A stretch of DNA of 64,000 nt. Source: Pilatotrama ljubarskyi. Taxonomy: Eukaryota > Basidiomycota > Agaricomycetes > Polyporales > Polyporaceae. The notes below the pieces were generated by a model. The model was not told the origin of the DNA and did not search any database. It saw only the letters and a program-made list of their open reading frames with translations. Location: the NCBI GenBank assembly GCA_022385805.1, contig MU277731.1:108802-172801 (forward strand). The letters run 5' to 3'. Below, piece by piece: positions 11,542-30,059 of this stretch (the stretch's first letter is position 1; every line of letters begins with the position of its first letter). The translations under genes and the position numbers were made by a program.

Positions 11542-13071
11542 TCACATGAACAAGAAGGAATCTGGGTCAACATATCGACGTGAGGTCTCCGAGCTGCAGT
11601 GTCGTTTCATTCCATCAATCCGCCGGTCCTCGCGACGCAAACCCGCCTCTGAGAAGCGGTACGTCAGCGGCGGCTTTCGCACGGGGCTATCATCCTCGTC
11701 ATAGTCTGGGACGGGGAGAGGTGGCGCGGACGGCCGTGAGCGGAAAATGGATTGCAACGCTTTCGGTGTCTTGGGTGCCTTCAGGCTCTTGAGGGACGCC
11801 TTTTTCTGGACAGCAGGAGGAATGTGCTCGACGGCAAGCTGCGGAACGTTCAGGGTCTGACGTCGTGAAGGTGTTGTGGGCGTTGGGAGACGGCTCGGGG
11901 CGGCAGCGGAACCCAAGCCAAGCGTCTTGGCTAGCTTTGGGTGTTTAACGATGTTAGAGGCTGCGACCTGATGTACCCGATAGGACGGGGCAGAGTTGTG
12001 GGTGCGATCGGAGGATTTTGACTTCGGCCGATGACCCACCGGTGCAACGTTCGAACCTAACGTCGCTCTACGTTGACGGTGCATCAGAGAGCTATGATCG
12101 TTATGACCGAACGGTGGCTCAGACTCGCATGCGTCGCCCGTATCAATCAAGGGAGGCGGCGTTAAGTACGTTTCCCGAGGTCTTGTGCTAGGCTCGACGG
12201 AGTCTTCAGGCTGGCCGAAGACGGTTTCCGCGTCCAGGAAGAGTCTCGTCCTGGGTCGGGGCACCGGTAATTGTCGGACTTTCACAGCGATCGCCTCCAG
12301 CGCGTCCAGAGAAGCGATCATGTCGGCAGGAAGCCCATATTGCGCAAACATGGGAGCTTCAGCCACATCGCTTGTCCCGTTACTCATGGAGGGCGGAAGT
12401 TGGACAGAAGCAGCCATCGTGGCTGCGGAGGCTTCCCGCGGACTCGCACTTTCCATGAGAGATTGGTACCAGCCAGGAGCCGTGTCCTCAAGAGCATGCA
12501 GGAGGACTGAAAGAGAACTGCTTCGAGACAGCGGAAGATCCAGGGCGAGACGCTGTACAGTTACGCTACGGTTTGTCGAGCTGCTTCGGGTGGAGTCCAA
12601 GGAAGGCCTGGGCTCGCGAGGCTTGGGGTCTGCAGGAGGCTCATAAGACTTGGGTGGCCACGTAGACGCTTCGACATCGATGCCTTTGAGACCGAGGTAT
12701 GAAGGGGTATCAGAGAGTAAGGAGCGTCCAGGTTTCAAAGAGTGTGGGTCTAGAAGGAATGTGGAGGACCCTTTGGAGAGCGGGGTGTAAGTTGGTTTGG
12801 CCTGCATAGATATGAAGGAGGGGGTCGCCAGCAGCAGAGAAGGAACATGATCTGTCGTTAGGTTGGTAGACGTCAAGGGATGCAACCAGAGCGCAGACCC
12901 GTTGCCAGCTTCGTCCCGCAGCGAGTTTCGTCCCAGATGCTTACGAAGTGCGTTCTTCCCGGAGCAGTCCAGATAAGAGCCACAAGAGCAGAAGGCGTCG
13001 GAGGTGCCAGTTCGCGGGCAATTTAGGCCCTCGCTGAATAGCGGCACGTCGTAGCTGGAGGCTGAGACCAT
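11542..13071 (-). CDS. Ser/Pro-rich protein of unknown function, single exon, 509 aa
   Basis: ATG 13071 to stop at 11542-11544, one uninterrupted exon. No enzyme motif is recognised. The N-terminus carries a Cys-containing stretch (CPRTGTSDAFCSCGSYLDC) reminiscent of a small Cys cluster. The middle is Ser/Pro-rich with a predicted short helix around DMIASLDALEAIAVKVRQL, and the C-terminal third is basic with Lys/Pro repeats (KKASLKSLKAPKTPKAL). The very end, YVDPDSFLFM, follows a basic segment and looks like a conserved docking tail. It is probably a largely disordered intracellular regulator or scaffold, but no function should be assigned. Length, codon use and the absence of stops across 1.5 kb support a real gene. 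Next neighbours are unrelated. Confidence 0.75.
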   Translation of the reverse strand: MVSASSYDVPLFSEGLNCPRTGTSDAFCSCGSYLDCSGKNALRKHLGRNSLRDEAGNGSALWLHPLTSTNLTTDHVPSLLLATPSFISMQAKPTYTPLSKGSSTFLLDPHSLKPGRSLLSDTPSYLGLKGIDVEASTWPPKSYEPPADPKPREPRPSLDSTRSSSTNRSVTVQRLALDLPLSRSSSLSVLLHALEDTAPGWYQSLMESASPREASAATMAASVQLPPSMSNGTSDVAEAPMFAQYGLPADMIASLDALEAIAVKVRQLPVPRPRTRLFLDAETVFGQPEDSVEPSTRPRETYLTPPPLIDTGDACESEPPFGHNDHSSLMHRQRRATLGSNVAPVGHRPKSKSSDRTHNSAPSYRVHQVAASNIVKHPKLAKTLGLGSAAAPSRLPTPTTPSRRQTLNVPQLAVEHIPPAVQKKASLKSLKAPKTPKALQSIFRSRPSAPPLPVPDYDEDDSPVRKPPLTYRFSEAGLRREDRRIDGMKRHCSSETSRRYVDPDSFLFM

Positions 13072-13678
13072 TCCGAAGGGAGATGCAGGCCCGGCGCGTC
13101 TGAGAGGCTTCAGACACCTAGACCTCGGGTGCGGGTACGGACCGAAGTGGCTGACTGGAGCAGTTGACCCAAAGACGCTGGGGAGGCTGGGCTGAAGGCT
13201 ACCTATTCGTCCTCTATGACCTTGTAGGCAGAGCTTTGAGGACCGATGGATTTGTGACGTTGCCAGCTAAGTGCAGCGAGTACTGTACTTGAGGTGCTGA
13301 CCGTATCAGCCCAACACGCCGAGAGCTACCGGAGTGGTGGCGATTCCCCACGATCCCTGAGCATAAACCTGCAAAACACGAGAGAGACACAAGTGCAAGA
13401 GCGTCCGCACGATCGGCAGGGGACACGGCGGGCGTGCGCAGCGGAAGACCAGCTGAAGTAGAGGATCGGGGTTAAGTTCATAGGCGCCCACGAGGAATCA
13501 TGTTCAGGCTCTCAGGGTCTAAAGACCAGAATTCCATGATACAAAATGTCTTGCAGTGCGCTACGCCCGCAGTCGTAGCGCATTCATATATATATATATA
13601 TGAGGCTTTTGCCCTCTACGAACCGCACAGCTTGATTCGGTAAGTAACGTATGAAGGGCAAACTTCTACGGATATCGT
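13072..13678. other. Intergenic: 5' flank of the 509-aa gene and 3' flank of the monooxygenase
   Basis: No gene seen. It holds a 9-bp stem with an 8-nt loop (13557-13582) immediately followed by an (AT)9 run (13585-13602), both just downstream of the monooxygenase stop codon. Confidence 0.55.
13557..13602. repeat. Hairpin plus (AT)n microsatellite downstream of the monooxygenase
   Basis: TGCGCTACG, 8-nt loop, CGTAGCGCA forms a perfect 9-bp stem at 13557-13582. It is followed within 3 nt by an alternating AT tract of about nine units. Located 76-121 bp past the monooxygenase stop, so it could sit in its 3' UTR or mark transcript end; that is inference. Confidence 0.7.
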
Positions 13679-15912
13679 CTAGTAAGTACTACTTGTAATG
13701 CCATCGAAGATCCGCGATAAGTACGTGGGCAAACCCTCAGCGTCGTACACGAATGCACCGATATACGCGTCGGGTCGGACCGCAACAATTGTCAATTTGT
13801 CACCATGAACATGATATGCGCCGAAAGCGAAACCTCCCTTGTCATGGTACCTGGCGACCTTCCCCCGCGCCTTGGGGACGCCATGCTGAGCCAGAATGAC
13901 TGCCTGGTACGTATCGTCCGGCAGCGCTCTAGTCGCCTCCAAGACCGCATTCACCTGGAATTCGGCCTCCTCCGTTTCCGGGGAGAACATGAGGATAGTA
14001 TGCAGATTCGGCTTGTAGATGTCGTGGAGCGATGTCTCTTTCCCCGTCTCGTCAATCAATGCTGGCGCACCCGGAGCCCTGTCTCCAGCGTGTACCTCTT
14101 CGCCCGGATAGCCTACATACGCCCTGGCCTTCAAGGCAGCCTCATCGTCTCCGTTTCCCCGAGCGTCAATGACGATGGGGCTCCAGCGATAGTTGATGTC
14201 CAGCTGGTTGAGAGCCCTGTTCCGCCACCGGAGGAACCCGTCTTCGGTCTCCTTGCTATCAGTGCTCGCGACGACGTGTCCGTAGAGGCTTGTCGTGGTA
14301 CGGAGCATAAGGGCAACAACTGGGAGTCGCTCTGCCTCGTAGCTCGCAAGCAGATGCGGCCGGGCGAGGCCTCTGTACACCAAAGCAATCTTCCAAGCGA
14401 GATTGAACTATGTGGGAGGGCCTTCGATTGAGTGACCTCTTGCGCAATTGCACCGGAAGAGAACATACCGAGTCTTGGATACTGGTGTTTAAGCCCTGCC
14501 CTCCGGTAGGTGAATGAACGTGCGCAGCATCTGCATCAGATACGGTGAGCCCATCGACAACCCATGACCATACCTCGACGCGAAGCGCTACGCACCTCCC
14601 ACCAGAAATGCCCGGCCAGAGTAGAATTTGTTCACCATACGCATCTTCGGTCTATAGGCGACGAAAGTTCTCTAGATGGCTCTACTGGCATGAAGAGAGC
14701 ACTCACTTCCACGGCCGGATCGAGGTGAAGTTGGTGAATTTCAGGTCGCGACGCCCAGTATTCTCATGGATGAAGTTGACAAACTTCTCCGTGTCCATCA
14801 ACTCCACGATAGGGTCGAAGTTGACGCCTATGACTCCAACATTGAATGCACCTTTGCGGTGCGTGGGCCGCATAGACACCCTATATGAGGCCTGTCAGCT
14901 CAGGTCGCGCTCACCAGCTCACCAGATGGAAACTACATACGTGAACCTCCCAGGCTCGGACCACACATGCCAAAACTACGTCCGCTGTGAGTTGCCCAGA
15001 TGAGCAGCTCGTAATCACAATATGCTCACCTCGGAAGACAGCCCTTCTACGTCCACATCGGCCCAAACATGTCCATCAAGGTCTTTCGTCTCACCCTCAA
15101 ACGTGGCATCGATTAACTTGCGACTTATACCTGCAAGAAGATTAGAACTATAGTAGGCTTCTTGCACGGAACACATTACTCGCCTTTCGCCCCATCGGCA
15201 CCAACGAGATATGCAGCCCGGAGCTTCTCTATGGCTTCCTCCTGAGTGCCCTGTGTCTCTTCAGAGTCGCGGTGACCCCTTCCGGATCCTGCTCCATTGA
15301 TACTAGCTCCGTCGCGAGTTCTGTGTGCACGCCGTACTTGGCGAGGTGGTTGCGAAAGATCCCTTCAAGGAGATATTGGGCGATGACGACCCCGGACTTG
15401 GTCGTCTGCATCAAGGAGCAGCACGATCAGTGCTAGATCGGAATGTATAGAAACGAATATGAAGGCTCACGAATGGTCTATCAGGCGTAGGCTCAACATT
15501 GGGAAGCATCTCCCATGTCTTCAAGGGTTCCGTTCCACCAGGTAGCTTGTATGCTCGCATTGGGACCAATGGAATCGCGAGGCGGCGGACGTCGTCCAAG
15601 AGGCCCAAGAAGTGATACACTTCAAGCGACCTCGGCTAGTAATTCTGCGTCAGGTCCACTGAATCAGAGGCCAGAGTGCGGAGGATCGTACTTGCGCTCC
15701 AGTACCACGGGAAGCGCAGTGAAAATCTTGTAATTTCTCGATGATGCGAACGGGGATGCCGTTCTTCGCGAGGGAGAGGGCAGCTACAAGGCCTGCGGGC
15801 CCCCCACCAATCTACGAAGCATGACGAGGTCAGTTGGTGCACGCGACGTCAGCCCTGCACGTGTTTGACGCACGACGAGAACGGGGGGCGTAGCAGAGGC
15901 TGAGTTGGGCAT
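13679..15912 (-). CDS. FAD-dependent aromatic monooxygenase (phenol 2-monooxygenase/PheA-TfdB type)
   Basis: Spliced gene. ATG 15912 starts MPNSASATPPVLV, and a 56-bp intron then joins it to IGGGPAGLVAALSLAKNG, the Rossmann GxGxxG motif that binds FAD. Downstream come LPGGTEPLKTWEM-like and LEGIFRNHLAKYGV segments of the FAD_binding_3 domain. FNLAWKIALVYRGLARP followed by LLASYEAERLPV is the conserved region closing the FAD/substrate domain. The C-terminal 150 residues form the thioredoxin-like domain typical of phenol hydroxylases (LHTILMFSPE, IVAVRPDAYIGAFV). Such enzymes hydroxylate aromatic rings with NADPH and O2, for example in catabolism of lignin-derived phenols. The substrate cannot be read from the sequence. 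Stop at 13679-13681. Confidence 0.88.
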
Positions 15913-16878
15913 TGGGTTCAGCCTAGGAAGCGTGTACCAAGATCATGCAATGGAGAGTGGAGAGCCTAAGGAGACTTGAACAGTGGGAGGGATGGCGCTC
16001 TCGGATCGGATGCTGGTGTAGATGTTGTCGTCTTCTATATATGCGCACTAAATCATCTGGTATCCACTGACCGTCCGTGAGTGGATCACCGATGGAGGGT
16101 CTGTACACCGGTCAGCACCAGAGCCGCGCTTGGAGCGAGTACGCATGTGTACGCGGCGTTCGACGGGCTCGTTTTCGAGGCTTCCTTGGTGCGATCCCGT
16201 CGGACGCGCATCCTCGGGTTATGCGACATGGCCGAGTGATCACAACATACAACGGATGGCAGGAAGTACTTAGTAGTGTCCAGGGAATCGGATGGTCTAT
16301 TCTAGCACAGCAGGCTTCAGTAGCTACGAAGACGACTCAATTTCTGAGGTACGTACTTACACCGTCAAGGATGCACTAGCCTCTCGGACCGAGCTCGGAT
16401 GCGGGCCTTCAGCAATCAGAATGTGTTGTAAGACAGTCAGCCGCAGCAGTCACAACATACACGAAGCACTGTGATTTCGGAGGCCCCCCGTCCGGATGCA
16501 GGCCATACATCGTGGGTACGGATCGTTACTCAGTCTCTTGACTGTTGCTGATAGAAGTGCTGAGGCCTGAGGGCCTACCATGACTGTAAAGCTATTCATA
16601 GAGGCCGCCTGCATTGATGTGACGTACGACATCGGCCTCGGCGGACGATGGACAGAAAGGGATGAACCCAGGGCCGCCAATGGAGCGGGCGCCGACGCAT
16701 CTTCGGTGCAGGATGACCCTGCTCAGGCCGACGATAGTTGAGTGATGCGTGAATAAATACTAGCTAAATCTCGTGAATAGGTATTATGTAGCGTGTTATA
16801 CATGTACTGGAGGGGAGCCTTGGAGGATATGCAAAGGACGAGGAAAGCACGGAGAGAGCGTACGATGGGACTTGTCGC
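15913..16878. other. Intergenic between the OGDH and monooxygenase genes
   Basis: About 970 bp with only short open frames (for example 16077-16379) and no recognisable protein. It holds the monooxygenase promoter on its left and the 3' flank of the OGDH gene on its right. Confidence 0.5.
16036..16042 (-). promoter_or_regulatory. TATA-like element upstream of the monooxygenase
   Basis: Read on the minus strand, GCATATATAGAAG lies about 125 bp upstream of the ATG at 15912. Position fits a fungal TATA box. Confidence 0.5.
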
Positions 16879-19800
16879 CTACTGCGCGAAGGCAGCGGCG
16901 AGGAACTGCTCGATCTGCTTCTTGTGGATCGCCTTGCTGCCCGTGGCGACAGAGCTCGTGGGCTCGCGGCCCGCGTAAAGCGGGTACTTGCCCTTGTGGT
17001 GCTGGGTCTCGTTCGCCGCCGTCATGATGCGGGGGCCAACGTAAGTCCAGGCGCCGTTGTTGAGCGGCTCCTCCTGGCACCAGAGCAGGTCCGCATTCGG
17101 GTATTTGTCAAGGTGAGGGGTGAGCTGCAAAAATGTCAGTCAGTATCATGTGAAGTGCAACCAGGCTCGCGGATACGCACGAGGTCATAGGGGAAGGGCG
17201 ATATCTGCTCCAGTCTGCTGATAGCGACATCGTTGATGCCCTTGTCCTCACGCTCCTGAATGAGGGCGTGGTAGACTTGACCTATTGCGAGCCGGCACCG
17301 CCGTAATTAGAAAATAATAGAATGTCGATGGCTCCGCTTCAGACGCACCAGTGCAAAGAATGTGGCGGCGAATCTTCTCGGGCTCAACGAGGTTCTCAGG
17401 GTGAGGCTCTGGCAGGTAGCGCTGGAAGTGCGTCTCGCCGGTCATCTCGGAGAGGTCAGAACGAGCTCTTGGGTGACGAAGGAGGGACTTCGAGAAGAAG
17501 ATAATGAGCTAGAAGGTGAACCACGGTGAGTCTCCACAACGCATAGGCATGAGACAGTAGGGTTTACTGACCGGCTTGCGGAAATCACGGTGGATCTGGC
17601 GACGCAAGACGTGGAACTAAGCAGCCCAGAAGTCAGTACAACTTCAACTACCACCATATTCAAAGACGTACGTAATTCGCAGGCGTCCTGGAAGACACCC
17701 GTCAGTACAAGGCACGAGCACCATCCAGTGAAGTGTACTCACGTTGGGTAGACAACTTGCATGTTGCAGTCCTGGTGTTGCCTCTCAATCTTCTCGGGAG
17801 TAGGATAGATGTGCGGGTGGTCGTCGCACAGCTGGAGGAACCGCTCCAGTCGTCCGCTCGAGTGCTCCGGGCCCTGTCCGTCGAAGCCGTGAGGGAGGTT
17901 CACGACAAGACCCGTACGCTGGAGCCATTTCCGCTCGCCCGACGCGATGAACTGGTCGATGATGCACTGCGCATTGTTCGCAAAGTCACCGAATTGCGCC
18001 TCCCAGATCGTAAGCTGGTTCGGCGAGACGAGCGAATATCCGAGCTCGAAGCCGAGCACGCCGAACTCAGACAGCGACGAGTTGCAGATCACGAATCGCG
18101 CCTGGTCGCCGCCGACGTTGTTCAGGGGCACGTACTGCTGCTCGTTCTCCTGGTCGTGAATGACCGCGTGACGCTGCGAGAACGTGCCGCGCTCGACGTC
18201 CTGGCCGGACACGCGCACGTGGTTCTTCTCGAGCACCAGCGACCCGAACGCCAAAGCCTCGGCCGTCGCCCAGTCAATGTTCTTGCCCTCCTCGATAGTC
18301 TTGCCGCGGTTCGTCAAGATACGAGCGAGGTTGCGGTGAGGGTGGAAGCCCTCAGGGAACGTCGAGATGACCTTGCCGATGCGCTTGAGGACGTCCTCCG
18401 AGGTACCCGTAGGGCGAGTGGGCAGTGTCTGCTCAGCGAGCTCCTTGGGGGAAGGGAAGCCAGGCCACGACGCAGAGAGCCATTCCTTGCTGGAAGGAAC
18501 GTAGTCCTTCGCGCCAGCAGCGGCCTTCTCGAGCATGCCCCACACCCATTTCTTGTGCTCCTCGATGTCCTTCTCGGTGAAGGTACCGCGCTCGACAAGG
18601 AACTTGGTATACTTCTGGAGGGTCGTCGGCTGCTTCTCGATCGCCTTGTACATGCGCGGTTGGGTGAAGCTCGGCTGGTCGGTCTCGTTGTGTCCGTGGC
18701 GCCGGTAGCAGACGATGTCGATCACAACGTCCTTCTTCCACTTCGCACGCCAGTCCGCCGCGAGCTGGCAGACGAAGTTGACCGCCTCGACGTTGTCGCC
18801 GTTGACGTGGAAAATCGGCGCGTCGATCGCCTTCGCAATGTCGGATGGGTAGGGCGTCGAACGGGAGAAACGCGGGTCGGTGGTGAACCCGATCTGGTTA
18901 TTCACGATCATGTGGATGGTTCCGCCCGTGCCGTAATTCGGCAGGTTATGGAAGCCCATCGTCTCGTACACGACACCCTGACCCGCGAACGCGGCGTCGC
19001 CGTGGAGCAGTACGCCCATCGCGGAGTTGTGCGTCTGCTCGTCCTGCTCAAAATGCTGAAGAGCGCGAGTCTTCCCGAGCACGACGGGGTCCTCGGCCTC
19101 CAGGTGCGAGGGGTTGGCGACGAGCGAGAGCGCGACCTTCTTGCCGGACGGCGTAGGGCGAACATAGTTTGCGCCCAAGTGGTACTTCACGTCACCAGCG
19201 GGGAAGTCGTCATCCTCCGCGGTGCCTGAGAACTCGTTCAGGATAGCCTCGATGGGTTTCCGGATGACGTTCGCGAGGACGTTCAGACGACCACGGTGAG
19301 GCATGCCGATGGTGACGTGCTTGACGCCGTGCTCGACGGAGCGGTCGATGAGAGCCTTCATACCAGGGATGAGAGACTCGCAACCCTCCAGACCGAACCG
19401 CTTCTCGTTGGGGTATTTGCTCGCGATGAACTTCTCGAACGACTCCGACCAGATCAGGCGATCCAGCACCATCCTCTTCTCCTCTACCGTGTAGTTCCAG
19501 GGTTTAGGGATCTCGACGCGCTCCCGAATCCAGTCGCACTGCTCCTTATCGGGAATGTGGACATACTGAATGCCGACAGCGCCGCCTGCACGCTTGTTAG
19601 GGAGTTCGGGGTCTCCGGAAGGAGAAGAGACTTACAGTAGATGCGTTTGCAGACCTTGATGATATCACCGAGGGACATCGTTTTCCTGTCCTCGGTCGCA
19701 AAGTGAGGCAGGATACCCGGGCCGAGAGTGATCTGCTTGTCGAGGTCGCGCTCGGTGAAGCCATACCGGCTCAACTCAAGCTCAGGAGGATGTTCCGGGT

Positions 19801-20293
19801 TCAGATCAGGGTCGAGGATGCCGAGGGGGTCGAGGTCGGCGACATGGTGACCGCGCACTTGGTAGGCACGGACAAGCAGTTGCACCTACGTGCTGTGAGC
19901 CACGCCAATTAGTGTCTAAAGCGCGACGGAAGGGCGTACCTTGAGATGATCGTCGAGCTCAGCGCCGCCGTTCGCGTGCAAAGCCGGCGCGCCGTCAGCG
20001 GGTGCAGAAACGAGAGTCGGCGGGGGCTGGAAAGCCTGGTGGCTAGGCAGGCCCTTGTCCATGCCGGAGAAGTACACGTCCCACGAGGGGTGTACAGACT
20101 TGGGATCCTGCCTCCACAGCCTGTACATCTCCTCAACGTAGTACGCGTTCGTGCCGTTCGCGAACGGGTCGTTGGGCGAGGGGGGCTTGGCCGCGGTCGC
20201 GAAGGTGCGGGCGGCCAGAGGTTGAACTCCGTAGCGGAAACGGGGCCCGTGCAGGGCCTGCACGACGCGGGGGAGACGAGCGAGCCTGTGCAT
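16879..20293 (-). CDS. KGD1: 2-oxoglutarate dehydrogenase E1 component, mitochondrial
   Basis: Spliced gene, about 1,000 residues, ending in TAG at 16879-16881. The first in-frame ATG is at 20293 and gives [20 protein letters not shown], an Arg-rich amphipathic mitochondrial presequence; an upstream GTG at 20305 is not a plausible start. Conserved features include [11 protein letters not shown], the [17 protein letters not shown] region, the thiamine-diphosphate pocket ([36 protein letters not shown]) and the C-terminal transketolase-like part ([15 protein letters not shown]). It decarboxylates 2-oxoglutarate with ThDP and passes the succinyl group to the lipoyl E2, in the TCA cycle in the matrix. 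Most of the protein (17739-19484) lies in one long exon; the ends are interrupted by several short introns. Essential housekeeping gene, intact. Confidence 0.96.
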
Positions 20294-20651
20294 CGTTGAA
20301 GACACTGCTAGACGTCGCTCGTGGTGGAGATGGAAAGGAGAGAAGGGTAGGGGTCGAGTGCGACGACGTGGACGAGTGAGAGGTGCTGATGACCAGGCAA
20401 GTCCGCTTTTGGGACGCTGTTGGCTCGTCGGCGCAGTGCACCCGACATTTCGGACAAGCGGCGCTCATTGGTCCGTCGTTGTTCCGCTCCATCCCAGAGC
20501 CTCACTTACGGAGACAACGAATCACCGCTCGCAAATTACTCGGTCATGAGGGCTTGTCATACATGCTAGAATACATCCAAGGACAGACGGCACAAAGCTA
20601 CACATGGGAAACATCTATGAATACAATGTTGAGACCAGCGCATCGCAGCGC
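20294..20651. other. Short intergenic region upstream of OGDH
   Basis: Holds the OGDH promoter and 5' UTR and the 3' flank of the wall-protein gene. No gene or repeat seen. Confidence 0.5.
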
Positions 20652-21439
20652 CTATAGAGCCATAGAAATGCCAACGAGGGCCGGCCAAAAGATAAACACC
20701 AGACGGAATTTGAAGCGTTCCACGTCGATTGTCGGTCGCTTGCCAAGAGTCGCTACCGCGGCGCCCGTTTGCGCGTCGGCAGGCGGGTCGACTTCCTCAA
20801 CGCTCAGCGGAGGCGCCGTCGCTGTGGGCCGCATAGTGACCGGGGTTGGCTTGAGAGTAGAGACGATTGTCGTGTCCGGGAGAACCAAAGTAAGCCTGGG
20901 CGTGATGTACGTGACGATGGGCGCGCTTTCGTTGTGTGCATCAATGGTTAGACCGTCAAGGGGGGAGATGCTGGCCATATCAGTGATGGTAAAGTCCGCT
21001 GTGTACACCGTGAGCGGTGGTTGCTGGCAGATGAATCGCATATGACTGCTGGAAATGAGCGATAGCGGCCTGCGATCAAGCAGCGGCGGGTACTGACTAG
21101 TCTGAGCCATTATGCCTCAAAGAGGGGGATATCCAGACGTCTATGGACCTACTGGTCGGATCGACCTGGTCTGCCAAGGTGGTCACCTTGCTCTAAGGGC
21201 ATCGTTAGTGGTGATAGGCCCCCTGCACAGAATCCTTGAGCACGCACGTCCCCGACATACAAGTCTATCTTGACCGGTCCCATCTCTGAGAGGGAAGGCT
21301 TGGTATGATCGTCGACCCATTGAATGGTAGTGATGCGTCCAGCGCTTAGGACAGTGCTTGCGATAGGATTGGTGCCATAGATTGCAGCCCTGACAGACTG
21401 AATAGAGAACAGAGCTACTAGCACCAGATGGCGGAGCAT
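20652..21439 (-). CDS. Small secreted GPI-type protein with Kre9/Knh1-like N-terminal domain
   Basis: Spliced gene of about 220 residues in three exons. ATG 21439 starts MLRHLVLVALFSIQSVRA, a clear signal peptide. It is followed by the family pattern NPIASTVLSAGRITTIQWVDD and MGPVKIDLYVGD seen at the start of Kre9/Knh1-like fungal wall proteins. A second exon contributes VTTLADQVDPTSRSIDVWISP, and the third includes FICQQPPLTVYTADFTITDM, the domain's closing strand. The Thr/Pro-rich remainder ends in a hydrophobic tail (FRLVFIFWPALVGISMAL) that fits GPI-anchor addition. Such proteins are implicated in wall beta-glucan assembly in yeast; the role of the basidiomycete paralogues is not established. 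Divergent from the BEACH gene. Confidence 0.8.
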
Positions 21440-22046
21440 TTGGTTGTCCCAGGGTGGCCGAAGACAAGTCAATCAAGGTCCAGGGTGAATTTCTGGGACG
21501 TTCAGAGGTAGACAGAGGGGAGCAGTAGAAGCTCCGTCTTAAATCCCCAGTAAGCTGTCCTGCAGGTTAAAGGATTGTCGCCAGGAACAAGTCAGGACCA
21601 AGAGAGCCAGGAGGAGACGTCGAAGAGCGAAGACAAGTTGAGTTGTCCAGGCGCCTCTCCGGAAGTGGGTCAAAGGCGCGACGCCCCATAGGGTTAGGGT
21701 TATTTATCAATAATGAGCGAGTTCGCCTCCGTTCCAAGGCCCAAGTCGTCCTACACTCGTACAGGTGCACGCAGACTATAGCAGCAGGAACAGGCCATGT
21801 CAAACATTGTTTAGATGTCGCTCGAGAGGTAAGGGGCGACCAGCGAGGCACGCCTGTGTTGGTCGTCGTGATGGACATGCGCTGGTGGCTGAAGCTGAAC
21901 TCGAATGGACGATCAGCCGAGAGTAGACACGCTTGACAACTCTTCCACATCCCCCACTGGATATCTGTACCTCGACAGCGATGTTCGTGACTTTCTGAAT
22001 TCTGGGATTCTGGTAGCTTCCTTGAACCACTACTCTTGTTTACGAC
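21440..22046. other. Divergent promoter between the wall-protein and BEACH genes
   Basis: About 600 bp with no convincing gene. It carries a telomere-like TAGGGTTAGGGTTA motif at 21689-21702. Confidence 0.5.
21689..21702 (+). promoter_or_regulatory. Telobox-like motif (two TTAGGG-type units)
   Basis: TAGGGTTAGGGTTA inside the divergent promoter. TTAGGG is the common fungal telomere unit, and short internal copies act as sites for Myb/TRF-like factors in several eukaryotes. Function here is inference. Confidence 0.5.
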
Positions 22047-29739
<7,693 letters not shown>

Positions 29740-30059
29740 TGAGGCTGCTGCTATCGATGCTTTCGACTGCAACGTTATGGGATGTACCCTAGTAGGGATC
29801 GCGCTATATCTATACCCGGATATTGTACTTCCGACTGGTCAGCAGGGCGCCGCGTAGAAGACGTACTTTCCTATAGCACCGCCGGAAAGGTACGCCCATG
29901 ATTGTAGCACGCGGCCCGGCGGTGGGCGCGCTGCAGAAAGCTTCCCGACCCCCGCAGATCCTTAGCTGCATGAAACTGACGAACGTGCTTCGAGCATTCC
30001 CGGTGATCAACCCACTCAGAAGAGTATATAAGGTACTTGCTACTGCCTCTCGGCTCGGA
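29740..30059. other. Short intergenic region with the phosphatase promoter
   Basis: About 320 bp between tandem genes. It contains a TATA-type element at 30025-30033. Confidence 0.5.
30025..30033 (+). promoter_or_regulatory. TATA box of the histidine acid phosphatase gene
   Basis: AGTATATAAGG ends only 27 bp before the ATG at 30060, implying a very short 5' leader if it is used. Confidence 0.55.

Noticed and set aside
12040..12062. GTTCGAACC string resembling a tRNA T-loop
   Set aside because: No acceptor stem or anticodon arm around it, and it lies inside the 509-aa coding exon.
17733..19229. 498-codon plus-strand open frame opposite the OGDH gene
   Set aside because: It is the antisense of a long, GC3-rich, strongly conserved exon; the translation has no motif and no splice or start context. 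Typical shadow frame.
20294..20305. OGDH start at 20305
   Set aside because: The codon is GTG; the ATG at 20293 begins a good mitochondrial presequence.
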